The notes below the pieces were generated by a model. That model was not told the DNA's origin. It did not search any database and saw nothing but the letters and a program-made list of their open reading frames with translations. From Thermodesulfobacteriota bacterium (GTDB lineage Bacteria; Desulfobacterota; Thermodesulfobacteria; Thermodesulfobacteriales; Thermodesulfobacteriaceae): 56,954 nt of DNA. Location: NCBI GenBank assembly GCA_030550555.1, contig JAUQPD010000056.1:1-56954 (forward strand), written 5' to 3'. Below, in pieces: positions 28,118 to 37,421 of the stretch (its first letter is position 1; every line of letters starts with the position of its first letter). The translations under genes were made by a program, and so were the position numbers.

Positions 28118-29046
28118 CTCAGGACAAGAACAAGGTGGTTGTTGTCTGTGGCCCTACTGCTTCTGGAAAAACAGAGGTTTCTCTCTTTCTTGCTAAACAC
28201 TGCTCCGGTGAAATAGTCAACTTTGACTCCCAACAATTTTACCGTGAATTAGTGACTGGAACAGCGAAACCTACCCCAAAGGAGCGTGAAAATATTCCTC
28301 ATCATCTCTTTGAGGCAATTAGCATCTTTGATGAAATGAATGCAGGGAAATTTGTTGAGCTTGCTGACAAAGTCGTCAGAGAGATCTTTGAGAGGGGAAA
28401 TCTTCCTATACTTGTCGGAGGCACCGGTCTTTACCTAAGGGCCTTTGAGTATGGCATATTTGAAGCCAAGATTGATCCTGAAGTGCGAAAAAAATTGAGG
28501 GCCCTTGCTCAAGAGAGATTAGACGAACTTTTCTCTGAACTCAAAAGACTTGATCCAGAGTATGCGAAAAAAATCCATCCCCATGACAGAGTGCGAATTA
28601 CAAGAGCTCTTGAAGTGATCTACAGCACTGGTAGGCCCTTTTCTCTCTTTCATCGGGAGAATCCTTTTTTCAGAAAAGAAAAACGTTACTCCACCTTTAA
28701 AATTGGTCTTATCCTTCCGAGAAAAGAACTCTACGAACGTATCAATACACGTGTAAAAAAAATGATAGCTTCAAACTGGCTTGAAGAAGTAAAAGATCTC
28801 TATAAAAAATATGGCGAAGAGGTCTTCGAAAGAATAAAGGCAATAGGATATCGAACCCTTCTTCAGGCCTATTTAGGAAAGATTAGCCTTGATGAGGCAA
28901 TTTCAATAATTCAACGAGATACACGACACTATGCCAAAAGACAAATCTCCTGGTTTAAAAAAGAAAAAGACATACATTGGTTTCATCCAAAAGATGTAGA
29001 AAAAATCAAAACTGCTGTTGAAAATTTCTTGTCAGGGGGCGAATGA
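28114..29046 (+). CDS. miaA: tRNA dimethylallyltransferase
   Basis: Adds a dimethylallyl group to A37 of tRNAs that read UNN codons. The 310-residue protein has the P-loop GPTASGKTEVS near residue 13, the DSQQFYRELVTGTAKPT substrate motif, the LVGGTGLYLRAFEYG motif near 105 and a C-terminal RDTRHYAKRQISWFKK segment. mutL-miaA is a common order. Overlaps of 4 bases on both sides show translational coupling. Confidence 0.97.
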   Translation: MTQDKNKVVVVCGPTASGKTEVSLFLAKHCSGEIVNFDSQQFYRELVTGTAKPTPKERENIPHHLFEAISIFDEMNAGKFVELADKVVREIFERGNLPILVGGTGLYLRAFEYGIFEAKIDPEVRKKLRALAQERLDELFSELKRLDPEYAKKIHPHDRVRITRALEVIYSTGRPFSLFHRENPFFRKEKRYSTFKIGLILPRKELYERINTRVKKMIASNWLEEVKDLYKKYGEEVFERIKAIGYRTLLQAYLGKISLDEAISIIQRDTRHYAKRQISWFKKEKDIHWFHPKDVEKIKTAVENFLSGGE

Positions 29047-29924
29047 TGGAGAGTATGACTGGTTTTGGAATGGGTGTCTCAATCCGTGAAAACTTTCAAG
29101 TAAGTTGTCATATAAAATCACTCAACCATAGATATCTTGAGATCAATATAAAAGTCCCTAAGCGATATGCTCTTCTTGAGGAGAGGATTAGGAAATTACT
29201 TACTGAAACCTTTCTAAGAGGGAAACTCGAACTCACCATAAAAATAACCGGACTTGTAAAGGAGAGGAGAGAGATTATCTTTGATCTTGAAATGGCAAGA
29301 GCCCTATACGAAAATTTAATTAAGACAAAGGAGGAACTTGGCATTTCCTCAGAGGTAACTTTAAGGGAACTTTTAGAATTCAGGGAATGGATCCTCTTCG
29401 AGGAAAAGGAAGAAGAGCTTGATAAACTCTGGGAGGAAATTAGAGAGGCAATTGAACTTGCTATCAAGGACTTAAGAAGGGCTCGAAGAGAAGAGGGAGA
29501 AAAACTTAAGGAGCGAATCACAGATTATCTAACTTTGCTAAAGGAAAGAATTGAACTCATTGAAACGAGGAAAGAAGCGGTGAGGTCTGAAAATGTTGAA
29601 AAAATGAAAAGAAAAATCTACGCACTGCTTGAGGAATTTGGTACAACTTTGGATTTAAGCAGGCTTTATCAAGAAATTGCTATTCTCTTAGATCGTTCTG
29701 ACTTTACAGAGGAGCTTGAGAGACTTAAGGTTCATTTGTCTCATATGGAAACCCTTCTTAAGGAAGAGGGATCTGGAAAGAAATTAGATTTCCTCTGCCA
29801 AGAACTTCACCGCGAGATAACAACGCTTTCAAATAAGGCCCAATCTCCACAGATCTCCGCAATAGCTGTAGAGATAAAGGACCTGATTGAAAAGATAAGA
29901 GAGCAAGTGCAAAATGTAGTTTGA
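29043..29924 (+). CDS. yicC: YicC-family endoribonuclease
   Basis: 293 residues starting with the family hallmark MESMTGFG and ending with the DUF1732-type C-terminus (LDFLCQELHREITTLSNKA). The middle is a long coiled helix region (KLKERITDYLTLLKERIELI). E. coli YicC is an endoribonuclease linked to small-RNA decay. In many genomes gmk follows; here ubiA does, after 21 bases. Confidence 0.92.
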   Translation: MMESMTGFGMGVSIRENFQVSCHIKSLNHRYLEINIKVPKRYALLEERIRKLLTETFLRGKLELTIKITGLVKERREIIFDLEMARALYENLIKTKEELGISSEVTLRELLEFREWILFEEKEEELDKLWEEIREAIELAIKDLRRARREEGEKLKERITDYLTLLKERIELIETRKEAVRSENVEKMKRKIYALLEEFGTTLDLSRLYQEIAILLDRSDFTEELERLKVHLSHMETLLKEEGSGKKLDFLCQELHREITTLSNKAQSPQISAIAVEIKDLIEKIREQVQNVV

Positions 29925-29945
29925 TTTTCCCTTAGAGGGGAGCGG

Positions 29946-30800
29946 ATGTTCAGAAAGCTTAAAGACTATGCAGAGCTCCTAAAACTTGAGCATACCATCT
30001 TTGCCCTTCCCTTTGGTCTTGCAAGTATGGTAATTTTAATGGAAACTCCTCCTCATGGAGAGAAGGTTTTATATGTTATTCTTGCTCTCATTTTTGCAAG
30101 GCTTGCTGGAATGGCCTTTAATAGATACCTTGACAAAGAGTTTGATATCCTAAATCCAAGAACTTCCTCATGGCCCCATGCACGAGGTGTAGTCAAAGAA
30201 TGGGAAATGAAACTCCTCATCCTACTCTTTTCTGGACTCTTCATTTTTAGCTGTGCCAAAATTAACAAGCTTACTCTCCTCCTCAGTCCAGTTGTCCTAC
30301 TCTTACTCTTCGTTTATCCCCTTGCTAAGAGATTTACCTTCTATCCCCATCTATTTCTTGGTGTTATCTATTTTCTTATACCAATTGCTGTAGACATTGC
30401 CATAAATGAAAAGGTTACAGTAATGTCCTTTCTCCTCGGATGTGCTATGGCAATGTGGGTGTCGGGTTTCGATATTTTGTATAGTCTCCAGGACTATGAG
30501 TTTGACAAAAGAATGGGTCTAAAGTCTATTCCAGTTCGCTTTGGCATTGGAGGTGCACTAAAGATTGCTCGAACCTTTCATCTCCTGACCTTTTTATCAC
30601 TATTTGCTCTTGGCCTAATATATCCATTTAATAAAATTGTCTATTTTCTTGGACTTTTTGCCCTTTCAGCCTTTCTTCTCTATGAGCATAGTCTCATTTC
30701 TGAGAAAGATCTCTCTAAGGTAAACAAAGCCTTTTTTACGGTAAATGGTTTCATTAGTATTATCTTTTTCTTTGTAGTCCTCGTAAGTAGAGCCCTTTAG
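29946..30800 (+). CDS. UbiA-family prenyltransferase, probably menaquinone (MqnP/UbiA type)
   Basis: 284 residues, about eight membrane helices. The two Asp-rich prenyl-diphosphate motifs are NRYLDKEFD near residue 58 and SLQDYEFDKRMGLKSIP near 182. LEHTIFALPFGLASMV and ARLAGMAFNR are typical of 4-hydroxybenzoate/futalosine-pathway enzymes. In anaerobes without ubiquinone this position is usually MqnP, which prenylates the 1,4-dihydroxy-6-naphthoate precursor. That is inference, as no mqn gene is in the window. The start has AGAGGGGAGC upstream. Confidence 0.85.
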   Translation: MFRKLKDYAELLKLEHTIFALPFGLASMVILMETPPHGEKVLYVILALIFARLAGMAFNRYLDKEFDILNPRTSSWPHARGVVKEWEMKLLILLFSGLFIFSCAKINKLTLLLSPVVLLLLFVYPLAKRFTFYPHLFLGVIYFLIPIAVDIAINEKVTVMSFLLGCAMAMWVSGFDILYSLQDYEFDKRMGLKSIPVRFGIGGALKIARTFHLLTFLSLFALGLIYPFNKIVYFLGLFALSAFLLYEHSLISEKDLSKVNKAFFTVNGFISIIFFFVVLVSRAL

Positions 30801-30809
30801 TTGAGTTCC

Positions 30810-31616
30810 ATGGGGGACCCTAAATTGAAGACCTTTGCCTTTATCAATCAAAAAGGTGGTGTTGGAAAAACGACCCTCTGTGTCAATCTTGCAAGAGCTC
30901 TGAGTCTCAAGGGACATAAAGTTTTAATAATAGACTTTGATCCTCAAGCAAATGCTGGAAGTGGATTAGGTATTAGAGTTGACAAAGAAAGAAGTGTTTA
31001 TCAGGCAATTGTTGAAGAAAATTGTGAACCCTTTATTAGAGAACCTTTTCCAGGATTGTTTCTACTTCCATCATCAATTGACCTAGTAGGTCTTGAGCTT
31101 GAACTTGCTGATTTAGAGAGACGAGAATTTGTCCTAAGAGATCTCTTAGAGAAGAGTTTGTTTCAAAATAAACCTCTTCTTGAAGCCTTTGATCTTGTCT
31201 TTATTGATTCTCCTCCCTCTTTAAGTTTAATTACAGTAAATATCCTTACTGCTTCACAGGGAGTGGTGATTCCCCTGCAATGTGAATATTACGCCCTTGA
31301 AGGCCTATCCTTGCTTGTGAGAACTGTTAGAAAAATCAAAGAGGTCTTTAATCCCGATCTTCGCCTTTTCGGAATGGTCCTAATGATGTATGATCCCAGA
31401 AACAAATTAACCCTTGAGGTTGCAGAGGAGGCTAAAAAACACTTTAAATGGATTCTTTTTAAGACAGTTATTCCAAGAAGTGTGCGAGTAAGTGAGGCCC
31501 AGAGTTTTGGGAAACCTATCTTGGACTATGAAGCAAATCATAAAGTAAGTGAGGCCTTCAGAGCTCTTGCTGAGGAATTTTTGAAAAGACTTGAGAGCCA
31601 CAGAAATTTTAAATAG
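30810..31616 (+). CDS. ParA/Soj-family ATPase, orphan
   Basis: 268 residues from ATG 30810 (a TTG three codons earlier is possible). The deviant Walker A KGGVGKTTL is near residue 16, with FDPQANAGSGLG, FIDSPPSLSL and a C-terminal PRSVRVSEAQSFGKPI that is typical of chromosomal ParA. ParA proteins position DNA or large complexes through ATP-dependent nucleoid binding. No parB or parS-like repeat is visible next to it, so it may move another cargo or pair with a distant ParB. Its 3' end overlaps the convergent histidine kinase gene by 8 bases. Confidence 0.9.
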   Translation: MGDPKLKTFAFINQKGGVGKTTLCVNLARALSLKGHKVLIIDFDPQANAGSGLGIRVDKERSVYQAIVEENCEPFIREPFPGLFLLPSSIDLVGLELELADLERREFVLRDLLEKSLFQNKPLLEAFDLVFIDSPPSLSLITVNILTASQGVVIPLQCEYYALEGLSLLVRTVRKIKEVFNPDLRLFGMVLMMYDPRNKLTLEVAEEAKKHFKWILFKTVIPRSVRVSEAQSFGKPILDYEANHKVSEAFRALAEEFLKRLESHRNFK

Positions 31617-32628
31617 GTAGAATGATTTGAACCTCCAGACCTCCACCTTGGGGGAGCGAGAAATTAATTGTTCCTCCATGGGCTTCTATGATTCTTTTAG
31701 TGATAAAAAGCCCAAGGCCAAGACCTTCATCATCTCTCAACTTAAAAAAGGGCATGGCAAGCGAACTCAGCTTATCTGAACTTACTCCTGGTCCAAAGTC
31801 TCTTATAGATAATACAATCTTTGATGCATCAAGGGGATAAGTTTTTATTACTACCTTCTTTCCAGGGGGAGAAGCCTTAACTGCATTTTCAATTACATTA
31901 AAAAGGGCCTGAATAAGAAGGTCTGGAGCACCTCGTACTCTCAAATTTTCGAGATCCTCGCTAAATTCTATTTCCACACTCTTTTCCTCTGCAAGAGGAC
32001 TTACCCAGAAAAGGGCTTCCTCAATGAGCTCACGCACTCTGATCTCTTCTCTCTTGATTCTTATGTCCTTTGCCAAATATTCGATGCTTGAAAGGAGCTT
32101 TCTCAAAAGTTTTTCCATACGCTGAAAGGCCTCTTTAGTCTTTATCAATAACTCCTCAGAAGGATTCCCCTTTTTGAAAGAATCTTCAAGTCTCTCCAAA
32201 TAGCCTGAGGCAATGGCAAAGGGAGTCTTCAGCTCATGGGAGAGATAACTTAGGGCCATCTGATAGGCAGATTTAAGACTTTCTCTCTCTGTCACATCTT
32301 GAAGTATAAGGAGACGATAGCTTTCTGAAAGACTCACCTCTAAGGCTTCAAACTTTCTGCCTCTCCTATTGACACCTGTCAAAAAATCTTCAATTTTAGG
32401 ATCAGCTCCCAAGGTTTCAAGAGCTCTTCTGTTCATCCTTACAATCTCCCTATCCTTAAGGAGAATAGCTTCAAAGGGGAGATTGTGAAAAATCTTCTCA
32501 AAGAGATCCCTTACCTCTTCTGCTTTCTTGCGTTGTTTTCTCTCTCTTATAAAGAAATAGAAAGAAAGGAAAAGAAGGAGGGAAAAAACAAGGATAACTG
32601 TAATAACTAATAAAAGTAAATCGTTCAT
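31609..32628 (-). CDS. phoR: Sensor histidine kinase, PhoR-like
   Basis: 339 residues: one N-terminal membrane helix (residues 4-27), a short PAS-like region, HisKA with the phospho-acceptor in LSYLSHELKTPF near residue 133, and HATPase_c with N box (NVIENAVKA), G1 (DFGPGVSS) and G2 (GLGLGLFITKR). There is no periplasmic sensor domain, as in PhoR, which reads phosphate through PstSCAB-PhoU. It follows phoB by 2 bases and ends the Pho operon. The symbol is assigned from context. Confidence 0.88.
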   Translation of the reverse strand: MNDLLLLVITVILVFSLLLFLSFYFFIRERKQRKKAEEVRDLFEKIFHNLPFEAILLKDREIVRMNRRALETLGADPKIEDFLTGVNRRGRKFEALEVSLSESYRLLILQDVTERESLKSAYQMALSYLSHELKTPFAIASGYLERLEDSFKKGNPSEELLIKTKEAFQRMEKLLRKLLSSIEYLAKDIRIKREEIRVRELIEEALFWVSPLAEEKSVEIEFSEDLENLRVRGAPDLLIQALFNVIENAVKASPPGKKVVIKTYPLDASKIVLSIRDFGPGVSSDKLSSLAMPFFKLRDDEGLGLGLFITKRIIEAHGGTINFSLPQGGGLEVQIILPI

Positions 32629-32630
32629 TC

Positions 32631-33326
32631 CTAAAGCTTGGTTACCAAGCGGTAGCCAAGACCTCTTACAGTCTGGAGAAGTTCTCCTGCTTTACCAAGT
32701 TTCCCTCTGATCCTGCAGATATAGGCATCAAGCACTCTTGAATAGTATTCTCTTTCGTTTGACCAGATGAGATCAAGAAGCTCTTCCCGTGAAAAGACCT
32801 TATGGGGATTTTCAATAAAGAGGCTTAGAATTTTAAACTCTGTTGCGGTGAGTTCAAGGAGTTTGCCATCTATGTAGATGGCCTTTTTCTCCTTATCAAG
32901 AATAAAGGGACCAACACTAATTAACTCAGAGGAACCCTCTTCTGCCTTCTGGAGAAGCTTTTTGATCCTCAAGATTACCTCTCTCAAACTAAAGGGCTTA
33001 ACAACATAGTCATCTGCACCAAGCTCAAGCCCAAGAACGCGATCAAGTTCCTGTCCTTTGGCAGATACAATAATAACGGGAAGGTTTTTATATCTATGAC
33101 TACTCCTGAGATACTTGAGAAGATCAAGCCCATTACCATCAGGTAGTATAAGATCTAAGACAACAAGATCAAAATTGAGGTTTAGAGAAAAGGCGGAAAA
33201 AGCCTGTGCAAGACTTCCTCTGATCTCAACGTCAAAACCTGCCTCATTAAGGGCTTGACTGAGAAGCTCTGCAATTTCTCGATTGTCCTCAATTATAAGA
33301 ATCTTTTTCTTTCTCATCTCCTTCAA
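32631..33326 (-). CDS. phoB: OmpR-family response regulator, PhoB-like
   Basis: 231 residues: receiver domain with the acidic pocket (IIEDN), phospho-acceptor Asp58 (VVLDLILPDGNG) and conserved Lys in DYVVKPFSL, then a winged-helix DNA-binding domain (LTATEFKILSLFIENPHKVFSR; VRGLGYRLV). The TTG at 33326 is the better start: GGGAGG lies 8 bases upstream, whereas the ATG three codons in directly abuts its GGAG. The in-operon position with pst genes supports PhoB, which would bind the repeats at 40347-40397. Confidence 0.9.
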   Translation of the reverse strand: MKEMRKKKILIIEDNREIAELLSQALNEAGFDVEIRGSLAQAFSAFSLNLNFDLVVLDLILPDGNGLDLLKYLRSSHRYKNLPVIIVSAKGQELDRVLGLELGADDYVVKPFSLREVILRIKKLLQKAEEGSSELISVGPFILDKEKKAIYIDGKLLELTATEFKILSLFIENPHKVFSREELLDLIWSNEREYYSRVLDAYICRIRGKLGKAGELLQTVRGLGYRLVTKL

Positions 33327-33349
33327 TTATAAGACCTCCCAGACAAGTT

Positions 33350-34420
33350 TTAAAGCATGCTCAGACTTTGCGGTCTTCTTCTATCTCTCATATAGAAGGA
33401 TCTCCTCTGTTCCTTAGAGATCCTCTTTACAAATTTCTTTAGTTCTGTTGCCCTTGATGAAAGCTCACCGTAAGAGTTAAAATTCTCTGAAGGAACAATT
33501 GCACAACTTAAAGAAAGAAGAGGGAATTTTTGAAGTTTACCCTGTCTATCAAGGGACTCATAGTAGCCCTTTTGAAAATCATCAGGAGAGTGAATTTCTG
33601 GAAGTCTTTTTTCAAACTTCTTGATTAGGGTTTCGCAAAAGGGCTCCCCCATACCAGAGCTAACTACAACAACAAAATCATCCCCTCCAATATGTCCAAG
33701 CCAAGCACAGGGGAAGTTCTCAGCAACTTTCATGAGGGTCTCTCCTACAATTTGAATGACCCTATCTCCTGCCTCAAACCCATAGTGGTCATTAAAGGGC
33801 TTAAAATCATTGAGGTCAATGTAAATTACTTCAAAAGATTCTCCCTGACTAAGTCTTTTCTCAACCTCTCCTCTAATAGACCAATTCCCAGGAAGCCCTG
33901 TCAATGGATTAGTTTCCTTCGCAAGACGAATTGTCTTTTGACTGAGAAAATAGAGAAGCGTCCTAATTGGTAAAATACCCCTGTAGGTATTTCGACGTGT
34001 GACTATGATGTCAATGTGATAACTCTCATCAAGTTGAGTGGAAACGATTGAACCTGCCTCTTCAAGAGTAAGGCTCCCCTCAATGGCAATAAAATCCTCC
34101 CTCATTACGTCTTTTGCTCGCTTTCTGTAGTTCAAACTAAATCCATAACCATATCTTCCAAGCATAACCCTCTCAAAAAACTCATACCTATAGAGCACAC
34201 CTATAGGCTCGCAGTTGTCAGAAACAACAGGTAGAGTAAGTAAATCCTCACATTGCATGAATATCTCAAATATATCCCTCACAAGGACCGAGTGATGGAC
34301 AGGCTCGACAGCCTTAGCAATTTTCTCAATCTCCCCTGATATCAGATCTCCCTCAAAAGTAGGGCCACACAGAGATATTCGTCCCAGATCTAATGGTTGA
34401 ATCTCTGTCTTCTCTCTCAT
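33350..34420 (-). CDS. CBS-pair and GGDEF protein, probable diguanylate cyclase
   Basis: 356 residues. Two CBS-like motifs occupy about residues 35-165 (VRDIFEIFMQCEDLLTLPVV; AKDVMREDFIAIEGSLTLEE). A GGDEF domain follows (LTGLPGNWSIRGEVEKRL; IYIDLNDFKPFNDHYGFEAGD; HIGGDDFVVVV). GGDDF is an active-type signature, and the substrate Asp/Asn/Asp residues are present. No RxxD inhibitory site precedes it. The start ATG lies 68 bases inside the 3' end of the upstream EAL gene in another frame, and the ribosome site is weak. Together the two genes equal one EAL-CBS-GGDEF protein, so a split gene or a frameshift is possible. Confidence 0.85.
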   Translation of the reverse strand: MREKTEIQPLDLGRISLCGPTFEGDLISGEIEKIAKAVEPVHHSVLVRDIFEIFMQCEDLLTLPVVSDNCEPIGVLYRYEFFERVMLGRYGYGFSLNYRKRAKDVMREDFIAIEGSLTLEEAGSIVSTQLDESYHIDIIVTRRNTYRGILPIRTLLYFLSQKTIRLAKETNPLTGLPGNWSIRGEVEKRLSQGESFEVIYIDLNDFKPFNDHYGFEAGDRVIQIVGETLMKVAENFPCAWLGHIGGDDFVVVVSSGMGEPFCETLIKKFEKRLPEIHSPDDFQKGYYESLDRQGKLQKFPLLSLSCAIVPSENFNSYGELSSRATELKKFVKRISKEQRRSFYMRDRRRPQSLSML

Positions 34421-35228
34421 ATCTAAAACTCTCTCTATTGAGATAGGGACTTGGCGGTGATAAATAATCTCCCTGAAAGGAAAATACTCCTGCTTTCAAA
34501 AATAGGCTCAGTGTGTCCTTACCTTCAACTCTTTTTGCAACAATCTCACAACTTATGTCTTCGCAGAGATCTCTGATGTACTCGATTGTTCTGAGCAAAA
34601 AACGATCTTCAAGAGAATGGCTCAAAAGTGAACTATCAAGCTTGACAAAATCAGGCCTCAATTCTTGAAGATTCCTATAGCCAACACACCCTGATTCGAA
34701 GTCGTCAAGACAAACTCTGAATCCCTGCTTAGAATAGTGAAAAACAGTTCTTAGATAGAGCTCTGGATCCTTTACTTGCTCAAAGCCTGTAATGTCCATC
34801 ACAACCTGAGAGGGCTTCAGCCCAAGAAGGGAAACAATTTTCAGGGTCACACCACGCGGATAGGACCTTTTCCCTAACACTTCAGGATGCACATTGAGAA
34901 ACAAAAGTTCCTCCTCCCTTATGCCCCTCTCAAGGGCAGACAAAAGGGCCTTTAATCTGCAGAAAAGATCAAATTCAGAAAGAAGACCTCTTATTTTAGA
35001 AAGACCCAAGAGTTCCGAGATATGTCGCTTTGTCCTTGGTCTACAAAAAGCTTCAAAGCCAATCACTTCAAAACTTGGAGACCTGTAGATTGGTTGAAAA
35101 ACTACATCTACGCTTCTTGATTCCCAGTCTAAGAACCTAAATATCGCCCTTTCGAGCTCATTGAATATGTCTCTCAGATCGAAAGATTCTATATTGTGGT
35201 CATCAGGTTTATAAGGTATCCACTCCAT
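34353..35228 (-). CDS. EAL-domain protein, partly degenerate
   Basis: 291 residues, nearly all an EAL domain. Catalytic-type residues kept include the Glu of GFEAFCRP (EAL position), Asn of LFLNVHPEVL, the Asp pair of CLDDFESG and Lys of DFVKLDSS. Residues that look lost are the Glu of the ITE motif (MDITGF here) and the Glu of the AEGVE motif (VAKRVEG here). Hydrolysis of c-di-GMP is doubtful; binding is possible. It sits 20 bases after phoU and overlaps the CBS-GGDEF gene by 68 bases. The last 22 residues are encoded within the overlap and look unlike a domain end. Confidence 0.8.
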   Translation of the reverse strand: MEWIPYKPDDHNIESFDLRDIFNELERAIFRFLDWESRSVDVVFQPIYRSPSFEVIGFEAFCRPRTKRHISELLGLSKIRGLLSEFDLFCRLKALLSALERGIREEELLFLNVHPEVLGKRSYPRGVTLKIVSLLGLKPSQVVMDITGFEQVKDPELYLRTVFHYSKQGFRVCLDDFESGCVGYRNLQELRPDFVKLDSSLLSHSLEDRFLLRTIEYIRDLCEDISCEIVAKRVEGKDTLSLFLKAGVFSFQGDYLSPPSPYLNRESFRYEREDRDSTIRSGTNISVWPYF

Positions 35229-35248
35229 GCCTCACTATTTCGCGGTCT

Positions 35249-36589
35249 TTATTTTGCTATCATGGCCCTAAGGAGATCGGCAGTGTTTTCTCCATGACAT
35301 GCTATCGCGAAAATGGCATTCACTATCTGGTGAAGATGATAGAAATCCTTTGGTTCCTTTATAGTTCCATATATTTTCTCTCTCAGTTTAAGAGCGAGTT
35401 CCTCGGTTAGGAACTGGGAGTGTCTAAAGAGTCGCACTAAGTTTTTTGCCCTCTCTCTTGCCTCTTCATCCCAGGATGTTAGATACTTTAGAGAATAGGC
35501 AACAAGATCTTCTAAATGCTGAGCTGGTTCAAGGGACTGCTCCAAAAGTCTTACTAGCTCCTGTTTAATCTCTTTTGGAACATCTACCTGATGAAGCATA
35601 AGGAGGTTAAGTAACTCCTCTCCAAAATCTGCCAGGGCATCCTGTTCCTTGAGATACATAAAAAGTTCAAACTTCTCAACAGGCAAAATAAGTCCTTTAG
35701 GAATATGCCCTCTTATGTTAGCCTTTACTTTGTCAGCCTCTTTTTCTATATCCCGAACATCTCTTGCAATCTCCGCAAGTCTCTCCTTGTCTCCCTCAAG
35801 GTAAGCTTCAAGTGATAAAGGTAGTCTTGCTAAGCACTCTACTATGAGCCTTGCATGTCTCTTAAGTAATTGAAATGTTAGGCTCTCTTCTAACCTCTCA
35901 ACAGGAGCAATCTTTGGTGCCTCTCTCTTTTCGGCCTTCAAAAATCTGCCCTCTACAACAAAGACCACAGTTTCGCTAATGTTGCATGCAAGATCAGCAA
36001 CCCTCTCAAGATTCTCAATCACAAGAAGGTAATCTAACCCACCCTTGAGAGCTTCAGGATGTTCTCTGAGACACTCCTCAATCTTCTTTTTGAGATCTAT
36101 CTTCATCTGATCAACTAATTCATCTTTTCTTATGACCTCTCTTGCAAGCACAACATCCTCTCTTACAAAGGCATTAATTGCCTGTTCAAGCATATTTAGG
36201 GCTTCCATCGCCATCGGTATAAGATCTATCTTACATATATCGCCAATACCATCTTTCTCTTCTGCAAGCTCAAGCACCATCTCTGCAATATTTACACTCT
36301 GATCAGCAAGCCTCTCTAAGTTCCGAGAAATATCTAAACCACTTACAACCATTCGTAAATCTTTAGCTACAGGTTGCTGTAATGCAAGAATTTCTAAAGC
36401 AGATACACTTATCATATGATCATAATAGTCAATCTGATCGTCAAATTCTATAACAGCTTTTGCTAAGTCTTTGTTTCTCTCTCTAAAGGCTCTAATAGCG
36501 GTTTTTGTCATTTCATCAACTGCTTTAGCCATATCAAGTAATAAATTATGTAGAAACTGCAATTCTCTCGTTAAAGCAATCCTCATCAT
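35249..36589 (-). CDS. phoU: PhoU fused to a DUF47 (TIGR00153-like) domain
   Basis: 446 residues, twice the usual PhoU length. Residues ~1-215 are PhoU with its two three-helix repeats (EFDDQIDYYDHMISVSALEI; LDISRNLERLADQSVNIAEM; LVIENLERVADLACNISE, the metal-binding E-x-x-x-D motifs). Residues ~228-446 form a second, DUF47-like helical bundle (DIEKEADKVKANIRGHIPKG; LKEQDALADFGEELLNLL; HGENTADLL). DUF47 proteins usually pair with Pit-type low-affinity phosphate transporters. PhoU links Pst transport to PhoR signalling. A double ATG start is used. The gene sits between pstB and the EAL gene. Confidence 0.9.
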   Translation of the reverse strand: MMRIALTRELQFLHNLLLDMAKAVDEMTKTAIRAFRERNKDLAKAVIEFDDQIDYYDHMISVSALEILALQQPVAKDLRMVVSGLDISRNLERLADQSVNIAEMVLELAEEKDGIGDICKIDLIPMAMEALNMLEQAINAFVREDVVLAREVIRKDELVDQMKIDLKKKIEECLREHPEALKGGLDYLLVIENLERVADLACNISETVVFVVEGRFLKAEKREAPKIAPVERLEESLTFQLLKRHARLIVECLARLPLSLEAYLEGDKERLAEIARDVRDIEKEADKVKANIRGHIPKGLILPVEKFELFMYLKEQDALADFGEELLNLLMLHQVDVPKEIKQELVRLLEQSLEPAQHLEDLVAYSLKYLTSWDEEARERAKNLVRLFRHSQFLTEELALKLREKIYGTIKEPKDFYHLHQIVNAIFAIACHGENTADLLRAMIAK

Positions 36590-36627
36590 ATTTTACCCCA
36601 TTCATACTTCTTCAGTAATTGAATTTA

Positions 36628-37395
36628 CTAACCAAATCTTCCAGTTATATAATCTTCAGTAAGCTTTTTATCGGGATTTGTAAAAATCTTTTCCGTGGGT
36701 CCAAACTCTATTAGTTCGCCAAGATACATAAAGGCAGTATAATCAGAAATTCTTGCTGCCTGTTGCATATTATGAGTCACAATCACAATGGTAACTTTGT
36801 CCTTCAACTCAACAATAAGATCTTCAATTCTGGCGGTAGATATGGGATCAAGGGCAGAGGTTGGCTCATCAAAAAGGAGCACCTCTGGTTCAACTGCAAT
36901 TGCCCTTGCAATACAGAGTCTCTGCTGTTGACCACCTGACAGAGAATAGGCATTTTCGTTGAGACGATCCTTAACTTCCTCCCACAAGGCTGCATCCTTT
37001 AGTGCCTTTTCCACTCTTTCAGCAAGCACCTTTGAGTTGTTTATACCCTTTATCCTCAGCCCATAGGCTACATTTTCAAAAATTGACTTTGGAAAGGGAT
37101 TAGGCTTTTGAAAAACCATACCAATTCTCATGCGGATATAGAGGGGATCTATGCCCTTTCCAACAATGTTTATTCCATCTGGGTAGAGATAAATGGCACC
37201 CTCGTAACGGGTTCCTGGATAGAGGTCATGCATCCTATTGAAACAGCGAAGTAGGGTGCTTTTGCCACATCCTGACGGTCCAATAACTGCAGTAACTTTT
37301 TTTTCATAAATTGGCATATTGATCTTCTTTAGCGCATGAAAACTCCCGTAGTAGAAATCCAGATTTTCGACCTTGAGTTTCAGATTTCCTTCCAT
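36628..37395 (-). CDS. pstB: Phosphate ABC transporter ATP-binding protein
   Basis: 255 residues from ATG 37395. Walker [20 protein letters not shown], signature [19 protein letters not shown], Walker [13 protein letters not shown] and H-loop [17 protein letters not shown] are all intact, and the [11 protein letters not shown] segment is specific to PstB. The frame opens 33 bases earlier at a GTG, but GAGGAGG 10 bases upstream of 37395 favours the ATG and removes the overlap with pstA. Confidence 0.97.
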   Translation of the reverse strand: MEGNLKLKVENLDFYYGSFHALKKINMPIYEKKVTAVIGPSGCGKSTLLRCFNRMHDLYPGTRYEGAIYLYPDGINIVGKGIDPLYIRMRIGMVFQKPNPFPKSIFENVAYGLRIKGINNSKVLAERVEKALKDAALWEEVKDRLNENAYSLSGGQQQRLCIARAIAVEPEVLLFDEPTSALDPISTARIEDLIVELKDKVTIVIVTHNMQQAARISDYTAFMYLGELIEFGPTEKIFTNPDKKLTEDYITGRFG

Positions 37396-37421
37396 GTCCG
37401 AAATTACCTCCTCTTCATAAG

